64,000 nt of DNA. It comes from an uncultured Oscillospiraceae bacterium. Its GTDB lineage: Bacteria; Bacillota; Clostridia; Oscillospirales; Oscillospiraceae. The position numbers and the translations under genes are program-made. Location: contig CAKTVL010000008.1 in NCBI GenBank assembly GCA_934623575.1, positions 5,319 to 69,318 on the forward strand, in the 5' to 3' direction. This document shows positions 7,620 through 16,373 of the stretch, in pieces (the first letter of the stretch is position 1; each line of letters begins with the position of its first letter). Below the pieces are notes generated by a model that saw only the letters and a list, made by a program, of their open reading frames with translations, made no database searches and was not told the DNA's origin.

Positions 7620-8696
7620 GTGCGGCTTTTATCATATACCAAAGGGGGAAAGCATCTTGGGGTAGTTGATGTCTATACCAAAATCCCATATGACCTTTCA
7701 GGCTCAATAAGTAAAAATAGATTTCGCCAAGAGCTCTGCTGGGGCATAAGCAAAATGTTTGACCTCTTTGATAAAGAGGATTTTTGCGTTGTTTTTGATT
7801 ATAAGTGTGATATTGAGATTCATTTCAATGATTCCATTGAATTCTATCAGATTAAAACACACAAAATTCAATCGCCTTACAAGTTTTCTAATCTTAAAAG
7901 GCACAAAGATGGTCCAAGTATAATCGCAAAGCTTTTTGTTCTAAAAGACACCTCCTCCCCTGATGTCCCGATCCGATGTGCGCTTGTGTCAAACGCCTTT
8001 CTCCAGATTGGAAAGGTCGCAATATCCGATAAGGAGTCCTTTTCATTTGAAGAACTGGACGAAAAAAGTCAATCGGCTGTAAAGGCTGCCCTTACCGAGG
8101 AACTTGTTCGAGAAAATGTAGATCTTTCGAACTTATATTACATTTACACACCAATGAATCTTTTTGCCCCGCAAAACGATATCATTGGAAAGATAACCGG
8201 AAGCTTTGAAAGAATCAAGGGCTGTGAACCGGTGAAGCCCAATGCACTATACCGTCTGATTGTTGATACTGTTACTGAAAAGGCGTGTTATGAACTTAGC
8301 TCTCAAGATTACTCTGAACTAATCAGGTGCAAGGGTATTACAAAAGCTGAATTGAATACTATGCTGGATCATCATATGGAGAAAACTGACAATTCAGTTT
8401 CTCTTGTCCAAGATTACATTGAACGGAAGCAAGTAACCATTGGCGAAAAACGAAAACTGAAGCAGTCTTTGGCCAAAATTGTTGAAGCTGAATGTAAATC
8501 ACTCGAACTGCAAACGAAGCAACAAACTTTGTTCGAGTATATGGATACCATTTCAACTGATGTATCCTTTGAAGAGATGGCTGAAACGCTTTTGTCTCGT
8601 TACTCTACCACATTCCCGATAGAGTACAGTCAAACGGACAGGTATATATTTATATTATTAGTCATTAAGAGGTGGGAGTGTGGTCTAAATGAGTAA
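7620..8696 (+). CDS. Cap4/DUF4297-type nuclease, LmuA-like effector
   Basis: A protein of about 358 residues. Its N-terminal part (PYDLSGSISKNRF, then CDIEIHFN, then SIEFYQIKT) matches Cap4/DUF4297 double-strand DNA nucleases, with the D-E-(Q)xK active site visible. The C-terminal half is helical and unassigned. The start is uncertain: an ATG at 7560 lies inside the promoter, so the GTG at 7620 is used here. It overlaps the next gene, an SMC-like ATPase, by 8 bases. A Cap4-nuclease subunit coupled to a zinc-hook SMC is the architecture of Lamassu (Ddm) systems, where the nuclease degrades DNA after the SMC senses foreign ends. LmuC is not seen, so this would be a two-gene variant. Confidence 0.7.
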   Translation: MRLLSYTKGGKHLGVVDVYTKIPYDLSGSISKNRFRQELCWGISKMFDLFDKEDFCVVFDYKCDIEIHFNDSIEFYQIKTHKIQSPYKFSNLKRHKDGPSIIAKLFVLKDTSSPDVPIRCALVSNAFLQIGKVAISDKESFSFEELDEKSQSAVKAALTEELVRENVDLSNLYYIYTPMNLFAPQNDIIGKITGSFERIKGCEPVKPNALYRLIVDTVTEKACYELSSQDYSELIRCKGITKAELNTMLDHHMEKTDNSVSLVQDYIERKQVTIGEKRKLKQSLAKIVEAECKSLELQTKQQTLFEYMDTISTDVSFEEMAETLLSRYSTTFPIEYSQTDRYIFILLVIKRWECGLNE

Positions 8697-10386
8697 GTTG
8701 ATTTTTAAGGATTTATATTTGTTTTCACCTTCCGAAAAATTAGCAAAGAAGATTTCATTTGCCCCTGGCCGCACAATGATTACTTCGGATGCACATGACG
8801 GAACTGATCGCGGCAAATCAGTTATTATGAAGGCCCTATATCATACAATGGGCGCTGATTGTTATTTCGAAGGGAAATGGGATGATTCAAGCAAAACGTA
8901 TATTCTTCGCTTCTGCGTAGATGATGACGAATATTATATATTCCGGCACAACAAGCTGTTTAAGGTATTTGATGGTGAAAAAAATCTTCTGTTTTCTGTA
9001 ATCTCACGACACGAATTATCAGAGCGTCTATCAAGCATTACTGGTTTCGCCGTTAAGTTACCGCCCAGAGAACGAAATTCGGACGATGGCTACATACAAG
9101 AATTAGAAATCGCTTCTGCAGTTTACAACTACCTTCTTTATTTTGTGGATCAAGACTATCAAAATGGCTCACAGTTTGCGTCCTTCCAGCATCTCGGTGA
9201 ATATCTCGATTACAAAGAAAATGTTTTGTACTACCACTTTGGTGCTTTTGACGATGATTATTATATGTTAGTACAGGAGCAGGACATCTTGTTAGCAGAG
9301 GGTAGACGGTTAGAGAACGAACACAAGATGACATGCATGATGCTCGATAAAATTTACGCAAACATTCATTCTGTTTCTTACTCTAAGGATATCAAACATT
9401 TAAGAGCCGATGTCAACCGCACAAGGGATGAGTATAACAAGCTGTCCAATGCTTTGAATCAGCTTCGTCAAAAGCTAATTCGCCTACGTAATGAGAAGGC
9501 AGATCTGGAATATCATCTGCATGCTCTAACACTGTTCGGCAAAGAAAATGATCTCCAAATTGCCTCGCTCAACAATCATGTCTGTCCATTTTGCAAGTCA
9601 GAAATAAATGATGCAATAGATTTAAGAATCAAAAAGTACAGCACCGGTGATGATATCATTCTACTTAGCAGCGATATGCAGTATAGTATTATGGAGATTG
9701 ACCGGAAAATTTCCGAATATGAGGCTGAGTATTCACAATGGCTTTCTAAATTGAGAAAATATGAAGAATCAATCAATATTGCATCGACAGAAATCAACGA
9801 CATCCTAAAGCACGAGGGCTTTATTGATATCAAGGAATCTGTTGCTGAAGACTTGGACACTATTCGCAACAGCATATCGGAAAATGAAAAGAAGCTTAGG
9901 GAGGTGAAAAAATCACTTCGCAAATATGGTGAAATCAAGAAAAAAATAAATGAGCGATACTACGCCTTGATGCTGTCTGATAAGAATCGTTTTGGCCTTG
10001 AAGGAATCAATGCAAAAAGCTTTGAAAATATAAAGCGAACTTTTTCTGCTGGAGGCAGCAACAATCCGCTTTCAACAATTATTTGGTATGTTAATCTAAT
10101 TCAGCTTAAGCATGAATTTAATCCTTCGGCAATAGATTTTCCTGTTGTTTTCGATAGTCCCAACAATGCGGAGACTGATGAAACGAAAAAACGCCAAATA
10201 TACAGTTATATTTGTGAGCGTATAACTGAAAACCAGCTTATTGTTTCAGGTCTTGGGTTTTCAGGAGACGAAATTTTGGATTCCTTTGATTCTATTATTA
10301 CCCTCACCAACAACAAGTACGAATTACTTTGTCAGAAAGACTATGATGCTAATGTTTCTTTGTTACGAGAATTGAACAATAAGTAA
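8689..10386 (+). CDS. SMC/Rad50-like ATPase, LmuB-like
   Basis: A 565-residue protein with an SMC-type plan. A variant Walker A (GTDRGKS, about residues 38-44) is followed by a long coiled coil broken by CPFC (C299, C302), a Rad50-style zinc hook. A second coiled coil and a C-terminal lobe follow, with SAGGSNNPLS as signature-like loop and VVFDSPNNAET as Walker B/D-loop-like segment. It starts within the 3' end of the nuclease gene. In Lamassu the SMC subunit clamps DNA and releases the nuclease. The same fold occurs in other ATPase-nuclease defence pairs, so the Lamassu label is a best match rather than certain. Confidence 0.72.
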   Translation: MSKLIFKDLYLFSPSEKLAKKISFAPGRTMITSDAHDGTDRGKSVIMKALYHTMGADCYFEGKWDDSSKTYILRFCVDDDEYYIFRHNKLFKVFDGEKNLLFSVISRHELSERLSSITGFAVKLPPRERNSDDGYIQELEIASAVYNYLLYFVDQDYQNGSQFASFQHLGEYLDYKENVLYYHFGAFDDDYYMLVQEQDILLAEGRRLENEHKMTCMMLDKIYANIHSVSYSKDIKHLRADVNRTRDEYNKLSNALNQLRQKLIRLRNEKADLEYHLHALTLFGKENDLQIASLNNHVCPFCKSEINDAIDLRIKKYSTGDDIILLSSDMQYSIMEIDRKISEYEAEYSQWLSKLRKYEESINIASTEINDILKHEGFIDIKESVAEDLDTIRNSISENEKKLREVKKSLRKYGEIKKKINERYYALMLSDKNRFGLEGINAKSFENIKRTFSAGGSNNPLSTIIWYVNLIQLKHEFNPSAIDFPVVFDSPNNAETDETKKRQIYSYICERITENQLIVSGLGFSGDEILDSFDSIITLTNNKYELLCQKDYDANVSLLRELNNK

Positions 10387-10392
10387 GCTACA

Positions 10393-10424
10393 TTGGGGCA
10401 TGCAGTTCAATCTGCATGCCCCAA
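10393..10424 (+). terminator. Terminator of the Lamassu-like pair
   Basis: TTGGGGCATGCAG (10393-10405) pairs perfectly with 10412-10424 around a 6-base loop, just after the ATPase stop. It also lies just beyond the end of the converging integrase gene and may serve both. Confidence 0.7.
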
Positions 10425-10430
10425 CGCATT

Positions 10431-11660
10431 TTATCCTACTTTTTCAAACGGAATCACCTTGCACCGGCTCTGCTCCGGCGGGTCGGGAGGCTCCGGAGTA
10501 GGCGTTGCCGTGGCCGATTCCATAAAGCCGCCGATTTTCTCAGCCGCACCTCTCTGCATATCGTTGGTGATGTGCGTGTAGGTGTCCAGCGTGAAGCCCG
10601 CGCTGAAGTGGCCCAACATACTGGACAGGGTTTTCACATCCACGCCGCTGGAGATTGCCATCGTTGCGAATGTGTGTCTGAGGTCATGGAAGCGCACATG
10701 CTCCTCGATGCCCGCGTTTTTCAGCAGTTTCCGGTTGATCCTTGACACGGCATCCGGACTCCAGTAGCCGCCCGTCCGGGGCGACGGGAACAGGATTGGA
10801 TTGTCCGGGTGCTGCTCATGCTCCTGCACCAGCAGGTCCACTGCCTGCTGAGACAGCGCCACCTTGCGGACGGAGTTTTTTGTTTTCGGCTCCGTCACAT
10901 CCAACTCGCCCTCCATGCGGGTGACCTGCTTATTCACCGTCAGGATGCGCTCTTTTACATTCAAGTCCTCCCACTGGAGTGCCAGCAATTCGCCCCGGCG
11001 CAGGCCGCTGGACAACTCCAGATAGAACATAGGCAGGACGCCGTATTTCTCCGCTTCCTGGAGGTATCTGCCGATCTTCTCCGGTGGGAGGATGGTCATC
11101 TCTTTCTTGTCCTTGGGCGGGATGCGGCAGTTCTCGCAGGGGTTGTACGGGATGAGCCGCTCTTTCACCGCCTGCTTCAGCGCCGCCTGCAGCACCGCAT
11201 GGACACGCCGCACGAAGGTGTTGGACAGGGGCTTGTCGTTCTGCTTCGACCCACGCTGCATCCTGCCGTTTTCTTTCAGGTCGTTATACATTCTCTGGAT
11301 GTGGATGGACGAGAGCTGCTTAAGCTTGATCGCGCCGATGGCCGGGATGATGTGGTGCTCGATGATCCCCTCATAGCCTTTAGCGGTGTTGTAGCGGATG
11401 TTGGGCTTGCTGTAAGTTTCAAACCACAGGCGGCACCACTCCGCTGCGGTGTAGTCGCCCATGTGATTGAGCGGCACGCCTCGATTCTCCCGAATGGCTT
11501 TCGCCAGCTTTTCTTTGCATTCCGCCTGGGTCTTGGCAGACACACTTTTCTGGATGGCCCGGCCGGTGACCGGGTCGATGCCCTGGGTATATCTGCCCTC
11601 CCAGCGGCCGCTGGGCTTTTTGCGGATACTGCCCTCTCCGTTGGCTCGTTTCTTTGCCAT
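10431..11660 (-). CDS. Tyrosine recombinase (Tn916-type integrase)
   Basis: A 409-residue integrase. The N-terminal GEGSIRKKPSGRWEGRY region is the AP2-like arm-binding domain, followed by a SAM-like core-binding domain and the catalytic domain. Catalytic residues are visible: R in SSGLRRGEL, H-x-x-R in FHDLRHT, the LGH box and the Tyr in LDTYTH. It is probably active. The C-terminal tail is Pro/Glu-rich. An Xis-type gene lies 55 bases upstream, and the relaxase module follows in the same direction. This is the standard int-xis-mob order of mobilisable elements in gut Clostridia. Confidence 0.92.
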   Translation of the reverse strand: MAKKRANGEGSIRKKPSGRWEGRYTQGIDPVTGRAIQKSVSAKTQAECKEKLAKAIRENRGVPLNHMGDYTAAEWCRLWFETYSKPNIRYNTAKGYEGIIEHHIIPAIGAIKLKQLSSIHIQRMYNDLKENGRMQRGSKQNDKPLSNTFVRRVHAVLQAALKQAVKERLIPYNPCENCRIPPKDKKEMTILPPEKIGRYLQEAEKYGVLPMFYLELSSGLRRGELLALQWEDLNVKERILTVNKQVTRMEGELDVTEPKTKNSVRKVALSQQAVDLLVQEHEQHPDNPILFPSPRTGGYWSPDAVSRINRKLLKNAGIEEHVRFHDLRHTFATMAISSGVDVKTLSSMLGHFSAGFTLDTYTHITNDMQRGAAEKIGGFMESATATPTPEPPDPPEQSRCKVIPFEKVG

Positions 11661-11715
11661 TTATGATCCCTCCTTTTTAACACAAACACATACCACAGAG
11701 TTTTTGGAATAGCTA

Positions 11716-11934
11716 CTAAAATATTTCAGATTTTTTCGCGGCCTGTTCGTCGATCCATTCCATGAATTTATCACGTGGGACGATGATGCGGCTGCCCAGA
11801 GTAATGGTGGGGAAATCCCTGCGGTGGGCTACCTCGTAGGCATGAGCCAAGCCGATGCCCAGCACATGGGACACATCCTCCACGGTCAGCATCAGCGGGA
11901 GTTCATCAAACGAATTGTATTTGGATTTTCTCAT
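11716..11934 (-). CDS. Excisionase-type DNA-binding protein
   Basis: A 72-residue protein with the MerR/Xis winged-HTH signature: LMLTVEDVSHVLGIG, AYEVAHRRDFPTITLGSRIIVPRDKFMEWI. This is typical of excisionases and recombination directionality factors of the Tn916 family. It lies directly upstream of the integrase on the same strand. Xis would bend DNA at the element ends to promote excision. A simple transcriptional role is the alternative. Confidence 0.85.
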   Translation of the reverse strand: MRKSKYNSFDELPLMLTVEDVSHVLGIGLAHAYEVAHRRDFPTITLGSRIIVPRDKFMEWIDEQAAKKSEIF

Positions 11935-11967
11935 TCAGTTCCTTTCTGCCTTCCGGGCGGAAGGGTT

Positions 11968-11997
11968 TTATTCTTTGTTTTGCGGCGCAGTTTCTGC
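11968..11997. repeat. Dispersed TTATTCTTTG...GCGGCGCAG motif, copy B
   Basis: TTATTCTTTGTTTTGCGGCGCAGTTTCTG-type copy between the Xis and relaxase genes. Related copies are at 25291, 29670 and 29994, with a diverged one at 6971. Confidence 0.45.
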
Positions 11998-12002
11998 GCC
12001 GC

Positions 12003-13943
12003 TTACATGGTCATGTCAGGCCACTGCTCCTCATGGTCATCCTGCTTGTGGCCCAGGGCGATGCGCTTTTCTTGAAGCTTCTTCAGCCGCTTCCGGTCGA
12101 TCTGGATACCGCCGGGTCGGGACTTGGGTACGGAGTTGTCCCGGAAGATCCGGCTCATGTGATGGAGCAGCCGGGTCACTGCCAACATCGCAGAGGGCGG
12201 ACGGTTTTCCTCCAAATGGTTCAGAAGGTACTGTGCATACTGATTGCCTTGCTCGGCGGATTGGGTCAGCCAATATGCGGCTTTCTCCTCGTCGCGGGGA
12301 ATCTCCTTACCAGCAAGGTACAGCTTGCCCAGCATATACTGGGCGTAGGGGTTTCCCCGCTCGGCTGACCGAGTGAACCACTCCACGGCGGCATCACTAT
12401 TTCGTTTGATTAAATCACCTTTGAACAGTTCTTTAGCCAGCCGATACATGGCGTAGTGGCTGCCGTTGGCCGCAGCGGTGTAGAGCCAGTTCATTCCCTT
12501 CCGGGTATCCCACACTTCCAAATCATCCGAGAAGTACAGTTTGGCAAGAGAGTACTGTGCCACCAGATGTCCCTGCTCCGCCGCCTGTTCGAACCAGTAC
12601 CGGGCATTCGCCGAGTCCGGGATCAGCAAAGGTCCGTCCCGCCAGAGTTTTCCCATCAAGCACTGGGCGTACATATCGCCGCGCTCCGCCAGCCTTTCCA
12701 TTTCAGAGACGGCTTCGCCGCGCTCCTCCATGGTCAGGCTCTCGTCCCGGATCACATCCCGGAGCGCCCCGTAGTCGTAGGAGGCGTTGCGGTATTCCTC
12801 CGGCTCGTCCTGCTGATTGAGATTCTTCTCCTCGAAGGTGAACTCACCCAGGCGCAGACGCTCCGCTTCACGGATAACTGCATTTTTGATCTGTGTGAAC
12901 TCTTTCTGCTTTGAGAGAGGAACACGCTCCCGGGACTTGTCGTGGTAGTAGCTGTCCACCTTGCCCTGAAGCATCAGCCATTGGTCATAACACCCGCTCA
13001 CGCCGGGGAGCCGCTCCATCTCATCAACAATTTCATCCACCAGTTTCTTCAGCCGTTTGGGGAGGTAGCCATAGGATTTCTTTCCCTTGACTGTTTCAAG
13101 CTGCGCCGCCAGCTCCAGCATGAGCCGCTCAGCGTCCGGGTGGTCGCACATGCTATCCTGCATGGTCTGCACCAGTTCCAGTATTGCCCGCCGCGCCTCC
13201 CGCACCAACTCATCTCTGGACTCAGACTTCTGTTCGTAGAGATGGAGCATTTCGTTGCGGAAGATATCGTTGGTGAGCTTGGACTTGATCTGACGGATGC
13301 CCTCTTTGGACAAGTAAGCCTGTCCCGGCTTTGCGGACCAGGCCATCATGTGGATGTGCGGGTGCTCGCCCTCGTCGTGGAAGGCCGCATACCAGCGGAA
13401 GTCACCGGGCGGTATCTTCATTGCCACCGCGATGTCGTTGCGGTGCGCCCGAATGAGATTGCGCCACGCCGCGGCGTTATCGAAGCCGAGCCGGACCGCA
13501 TCCTCACGCTTGAGGGAGATGATGTGCGTCCACACGTTTCCGGTGTAGTTCTCCAGTTCTTCCATGGCCTTGCCCAGAGAGACCGTTTCCTCATCACCGA
13601 ACAGACCGTGGGTACCGATGCGCTCGGCGCGTGGCCGGGTGGCAATGTACTTCATGTACTGTTCCGACTCGTGGATGGCATCCCAGTTGGTCTCCAGCGC
13701 CAGCGTGATGAACGCAGAGGCGCTGACCTTAGTGGGCTTCGTCAGGTAGTCCTCGTACTCATAGAGCGTTTTGCTGTCCGGGAAGTCCTTGACCAATTTA
13801 GCGGCGAGCTGTTCCTGCTTTCGTGTGGGCGGACGGTCATCCGGGATAAGCTCCACCCGCTCCCGGGTCGCGATGTAGCGAAGGTATCCGGAGGCCCCGC
13901 CGGTGCTTTTGATATAGGGACTCTTGAGGATCAGTCTTGCCAT
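12003..13943 (-). CDS. MobP-type relaxase with C-terminal Sel1 repeats
   Basis: A 646-residue protein. The N-terminus (ILKSPYIKSTGGASGYLRYI) is typical of MobP3-like relaxases. The metal-binding histidine motif is seen as EHPHIHMMAW at about residue 220. A helical middle section follows. From about residue 420 to 605 there are four to five Sel1-type repeats, for example AQYSLAKLYF and AQYMLGKLYLAG, a solenoid for protein contacts. The relaxase would nick oriT to start conjugal mobilisation by a helper element, since no type IV secretion genes are present. It overlaps the MobC-like gene by 13 bases. Confidence 0.85.
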   Translation of the reverse strand: MARLILKSPYIKSTGGASGYLRYIATRERVELIPDDRPPTRKQEQLAAKLVKDFPDSKTLYEYEDYLTKPTKVSASAFITLALETNWDAIHESEQYMKYIATRPRAERIGTHGLFGDEETVSLGKAMEELENYTGNVWTHIISLKREDAVRLGFDNAAAWRNLIRAHRNDIAVAMKIPPGDFRWYAAFHDEGEHPHIHMMAWSAKPGQAYLSKEGIRQIKSKLTNDIFRNEMLHLYEQKSESRDELVREARRAILELVQTMQDSMCDHPDAERLMLELAAQLETVKGKKSYGYLPKRLKKLVDEIVDEMERLPGVSGCYDQWLMLQGKVDSYYHDKSRERVPLSKQKEFTQIKNAVIREAERLRLGEFTFEEKNLNQQDEPEEYRNASYDYGALRDVIRDESLTMEERGEAVSEMERLAERGDMYAQCLMGKLWRDGPLLIPDSANARYWFEQAAEQGHLVAQYSLAKLYFSDDLEVWDTRKGMNWLYTAAANGSHYAMYRLAKELFKGDLIKRNSDAAVEWFTRSAERGNPYAQYMLGKLYLAGKEIPRDEEKAAYWLTQSAEQGNQYAQYLLNHLEENRPPSAMLAVTRLLHHMSRIFRDNSVPKSRPGGIQIDRKRLKKLQEKRIALGHKQDDHEEQWPDMTM

Positions 13944-14365
13944 TCGTCATCATCCCAGTCCGGCTCCTGACGGGAGCGCGCATACTTCTCCAGAGAGATA
14001 GTACCGTTGGTCGCTCTAACATTCCGGACACTCTGCGCGCGCCTACGCTTCAAGTCATCCCGGTCCATCTCGAACGCTTCCGCGATGATGCCGTTGGTCA
14101 TGTCCTGCTCCACGCATCTGGTAAAATCTCTGCGGGCAATATAGTCCTCCAGTCTGCTCAGCCTGCCGTCGATGGCAGACATGATTGCCATGGGCAGCAG
14201 CGTTGTGTTGTCCTGTATTCCCAGATAGTCCACATAGAAGTTCACGGCTTTTTCGATGAACTCATTTTTGCTCTGGCAGTTGTCGGCGGCGTACCATTGC
14301 TCGATCCTTCTTCTGGTTTCCGGCTGCATCCGGAATGCAATACGATCTCTGGTTTCTTTACTCAT
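13931..14365 (-). CDS. MobC-like relaxosome accessory protein
   Basis: A 144-residue protein. The N-terminus (RIAFRMQPETRRRIEQWY, then KNEFIEKAVNFY) is a ribbon-helix-helix DNA-binding domain, followed by a helical region and an acidic tail. The strong ribosome site AAAGGAGGG precedes ATG at 14365. Gene order and overlap with the relaxase identify it as the accessory protein that recognises oriT and helps the relaxase nick. Its start overlaps the stop of a small upstream frame by ATGA. Confidence 0.75.
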   Translation of the reverse strand: MSKETRDRIAFRMQPETRRRIEQWYAADNCQSKNEFIEKAVNFYVDYLGIQDNTTLLPMAIMSAIDGRLSRLEDYIARRDFTRCVEQDMTNGIIAEAFEMDRDDLKRRRAQSVRNVRATNGTISLEKYARSRQEPDWDDDEWQD

Positions 14366-14571
14366 TCAATCCCTCCTTTTTGCTGTAAGACATCCTTGAA
14401 AAGCCCTGCAACACGGGGCTTTGGGGAAAGCTGACGCCATCGGTGCTTTTTTCGCCTCTCAAAGACGCCAGCTTCAAACTCCCGAAACTGCCCGCACTGC
14501 GGGCAGAAGTGGCGGCTGCGGCGGCACGTGCGACGCCATGCCTTTATCCTGCTTTTTCTTTCGTCCCGCAA
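14362..14571 (-). CDS. Possible small basic CxxC protein
   Basis: A 69-residue frame, very basic, with a single Cys-pair motif (FCPQCGQ). It fills the gap between the HTH/replication protein and MobC, overlaps the former by 28 bases and ends in an ATGA overlap with the latter. It could be a coupled small zinc protein or a non-coding reading frame. There is no good ribosome site, so confidence is low. Confidence 0.28.
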   Translation of the reverse strand: MRDERKSRIKAWRRTCRRSRHFCPQCGQFREFEAGVFERRKKHRWRQLSPKPRVAGLFKDVLQQKGGIE

Positions 14572-15089
14572 AAGTCTGCCGAAAACGGCTCACATCCGGC
14601 TTCAATCCCCTGGTCGGGACTGGGACTCGCTTCTTCCCGGAAAGGCGCACACAAGGCGTTCTGGCGACCCTGGGCGTTGGACTTTTTGAGGAGTTCTGCC
14701 ACACGATAGCGGGCGGTAGCCTCCTCTGCCTGCCGGAACTGCCGCTCATAGAACGCTTCGAGTACACCCGGGATAGGACGAATGGTGTAGAGCAGATTCC
14801 CGTTCAGCGGTTTTCCGTCTTTGCTCTGCATGATGGTCGGCTCCGTGTAGATGAGGCCTTTCTCCTCCAGCTGCCGCACGTACTTTGCCACCGTATTTTC
14901 ACTCATGCCGATCGCATGGCCGATGGTTTTGTAACTGGGGTAGCACTGGTAGGTCTTACGATTCTCGCACCGGAGCAGATAGGAATAGAGGGAGATCTCA
15001 CGAAAATCCAGACCGATGCTGAATATCTCGTTTGGTACCATAAAATAGTTTTTCTCTGCACTGCGCTTGGGCCATTTGTTGAAACTCAA
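14544..15089 (-). CDS. Helix-turn-helix replication-type protein of the mobilisable element
   Basis: A 181-residue protein starting NKWPKRSAEKNYFMVPNEIF and containing a winged HTH (YPSYKTIGHAIGMSENTVAKYVRQLEEKGLI-type region). This is the family found in RepA/DnaD-like initiator proteins and accessory regulators of Firmicutes integrative elements. The likely start is TTG at 15089: AGGAGG lies 7 bases upstream, while the nearer ATG at 15094 is followed at once by a stop (Met-Asn-stop). The C-terminal third is low complexity. A replication-initiation role during transfer is inferred from family and position. Confidence 0.65.
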   Translation of the reverse strand: MSFNKWPKRSAEKNYFMVPNEIFSIGLDFREISLYSYLLRCENRKTYQCYPSYKTIGHAIGMSENTVAKYVRQLEEKGLIYTEPTIMQSKDGKPLNGNLLYTIRPIPGVLEAFYERQFRQAEEATARYRVAELLKKSNAQGRQNALCAPFREEASPSPDQGIEAGCEPFSADFCGTKEKAG

Positions 15090-15283
15090 TTCATACCTCC
15101 TGTATTGTCGTAGAGTCCGATGTCGCTCACACAGGGAACAGAAAAATTTTCATTGCTTTTCTGCTGTTTACCTGATATACTTTTATCAGTAGATTTGTGC
15201 GTGCCTGTGTGTGCGCCGAGCCGCCGGACTGTTGCCGCAGTCGCGGCGGTTTTTATTTTGCGGGTGTGTTGTGTGATCCACAT
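15086..15283 (-). CDS. Possible upstream small ORF
   Basis: A 65-residue Ser/Thr/Ala-rich frame whose stop overlaps the TTG start of the HTH protein. AGGAGG is only one base from its ATG. It resembles no family I know and may be a leader frame for translational coupling or chance. Confidence 0.22.
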   Translation of the reverse strand: MWITQHTRKIKTAATAATVRRLGAHTGTHKSTDKSISGKQQKSNENFSVPCVSDIGLYDNTGGMN

Positions 15284-15346
15284 TCCTCCTTTGCCCTCAT
15301 CTGTAAACTATCTTTTTCGCCTCCTCCGTGTTAGAATAAAAAGAGA

Positions 15347-15366
15347 CCGTGCTCCCGGGAGCACGG
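15347..15366 (-). terminator. Perfect 20-bp palindromic terminator in the mobilisation leader
   Basis: CCGTGCTCCC followed by its complement forms a 20-base palindrome. On the minus strand it is followed by TCTCTTTTT, an intrinsic terminator lying upstream of the HTH-MobC-relaxase operon. It implies a short minus-strand transcript from 15366-15600 that ends here or is read through. The remaining part of 15290-15600 holds no convincing gene and is a plausible place for oriT and promoters. Confidence 0.55.
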
Positions 15367-15601
15367 CCAGAGATGGAATGACCTTCCGAACGGATTGCCG
15401 TATGGCGGAGAGCACTCATGCTCTCATAGATGCTCTGTCGAAGACCATGTGGATTCGTCGGCGCGGAGACCGTGCCGTACCGAACCAGGGGCAACCTCAC
15501 CCGGGTGAAATTGTCCTTCTATTATTACTTAGAGAAAATTCACAAAATCGGAAGGTCTGGAATTGTAAACTTTTTGTGAACGCAGAAAGGGCGGTGAGCT
15601 C

Positions 15602-16366
15602 ATGTCCTTCAAGGATACTCAGTCGTACAAAGAACTTCAGTCTGACTGGCGCTGGATACACGAAATGGACCCGGAAGCTGCCGCCGCTGCAGACCAATGG
15701 GTGAAAGAGCATCCGGAGGAGTGGAAGGAGCTGGAGCATATGCTCTACTACAGCGAGGCGAACTTTCACAAGCGTGTAGCACCGGATACTCTGGAGGATT
15801 TGGATATAAAGCAGCCCCGATCTTACAATCCGGAAGCGTTCCTGCCGGAGGAAGTACGCAACGCGATTTACAATGACAGACGGTGGTTTGACCGAAGCAA
15901 GTATCTGCCGGAGGGTTCTGATGAATATCCCTTCATGTATTTGGACACCCAAATCTATGACGCCCTGCATGCACTGACCGAACTGCAGAGGGAGATTTTG
16001 TTCCGCACGATCATCAATGGCGAGTCCACTGAATCCGTCGCACAGGACAAACAGTGTTCGTCCAGAAACATCCGGGATATCCGAACCCGTGCGCTTCGAC
16101 AGATACAGGCCAAAATCAAAAGACGTGAAGGCTACGGCAGACCCGATGTTGTCATCATTATTTTGCTGTTTATGCTGCTTGTTGGTGTTCCGCTTGCTTG
16201 CTGGGGAGAACAGCTTTGGGCCGCATATCCCTGGCTGGAGTCTGTGGCTGCAGTGCTTAGCGCATTGGTTATGGCTGTCATGTTCCAAAATTCCCTTCGC
16301 AGAGAAGCAGAAAGGCTGCTGCGCCAGCACTGGGCCAGCCTGAATGGGGCGCAGGAAAATCAATGA
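15602..16366 (+). CDS. Sigma-factor-like protein with C-terminal membrane anchor
   Basis: A 254-residue protein. The middle section (LTELQREILFRTIINGES, then a HTH-like SVAQDKQCSSRNIRDIRTRALRQI) is a sigma-70 region-4-like domain. The C-terminal 80 residues hold two hydrophobic segments (VVIIILLFMLLVGVPLAC and LESVAAVLSALVMAVMF) and a basic tail. AGGGCGGTGAG precedes the ATG. No region 2 is evident, so it is not a complete ECF sigma factor. A membrane-tethered region-4 protein could act as an anti-activator or signal-responsive regulator. It is carried as cargo between the mobilisation module and the restriction operon. Confidence 0.6.
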   Translation: MSFKDTQSYKELQSDWRWIHEMDPEAAAAADQWVKEHPEEWKELEHMLYYSEANFHKRVAPDTLEDLDIKQPRSYNPEAFLPEEVRNAIYNDRRWFDRSKYLPEGSDEYPFMYLDTQIYDALHALTELQREILFRTIINGESTESVAQDKQCSSRNIRDIRTRALRQIQAKIKRREGYGRPDVVIIILLFMLLVGVPLACWGEQLWAAYPWLESVAAVLSALVMAVMFQNSLRREAERLLRQHWASLNGAQENQ

Positions 16367-16373
16367 CTGCGAA

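Noticed and set aside
10809..11666. Long plus-strand frame opposite the integrase
   Set aside because: It is the antisense of a well-supported integrase gene and shows no domain or ribosome site; high GC keeps such frames open.
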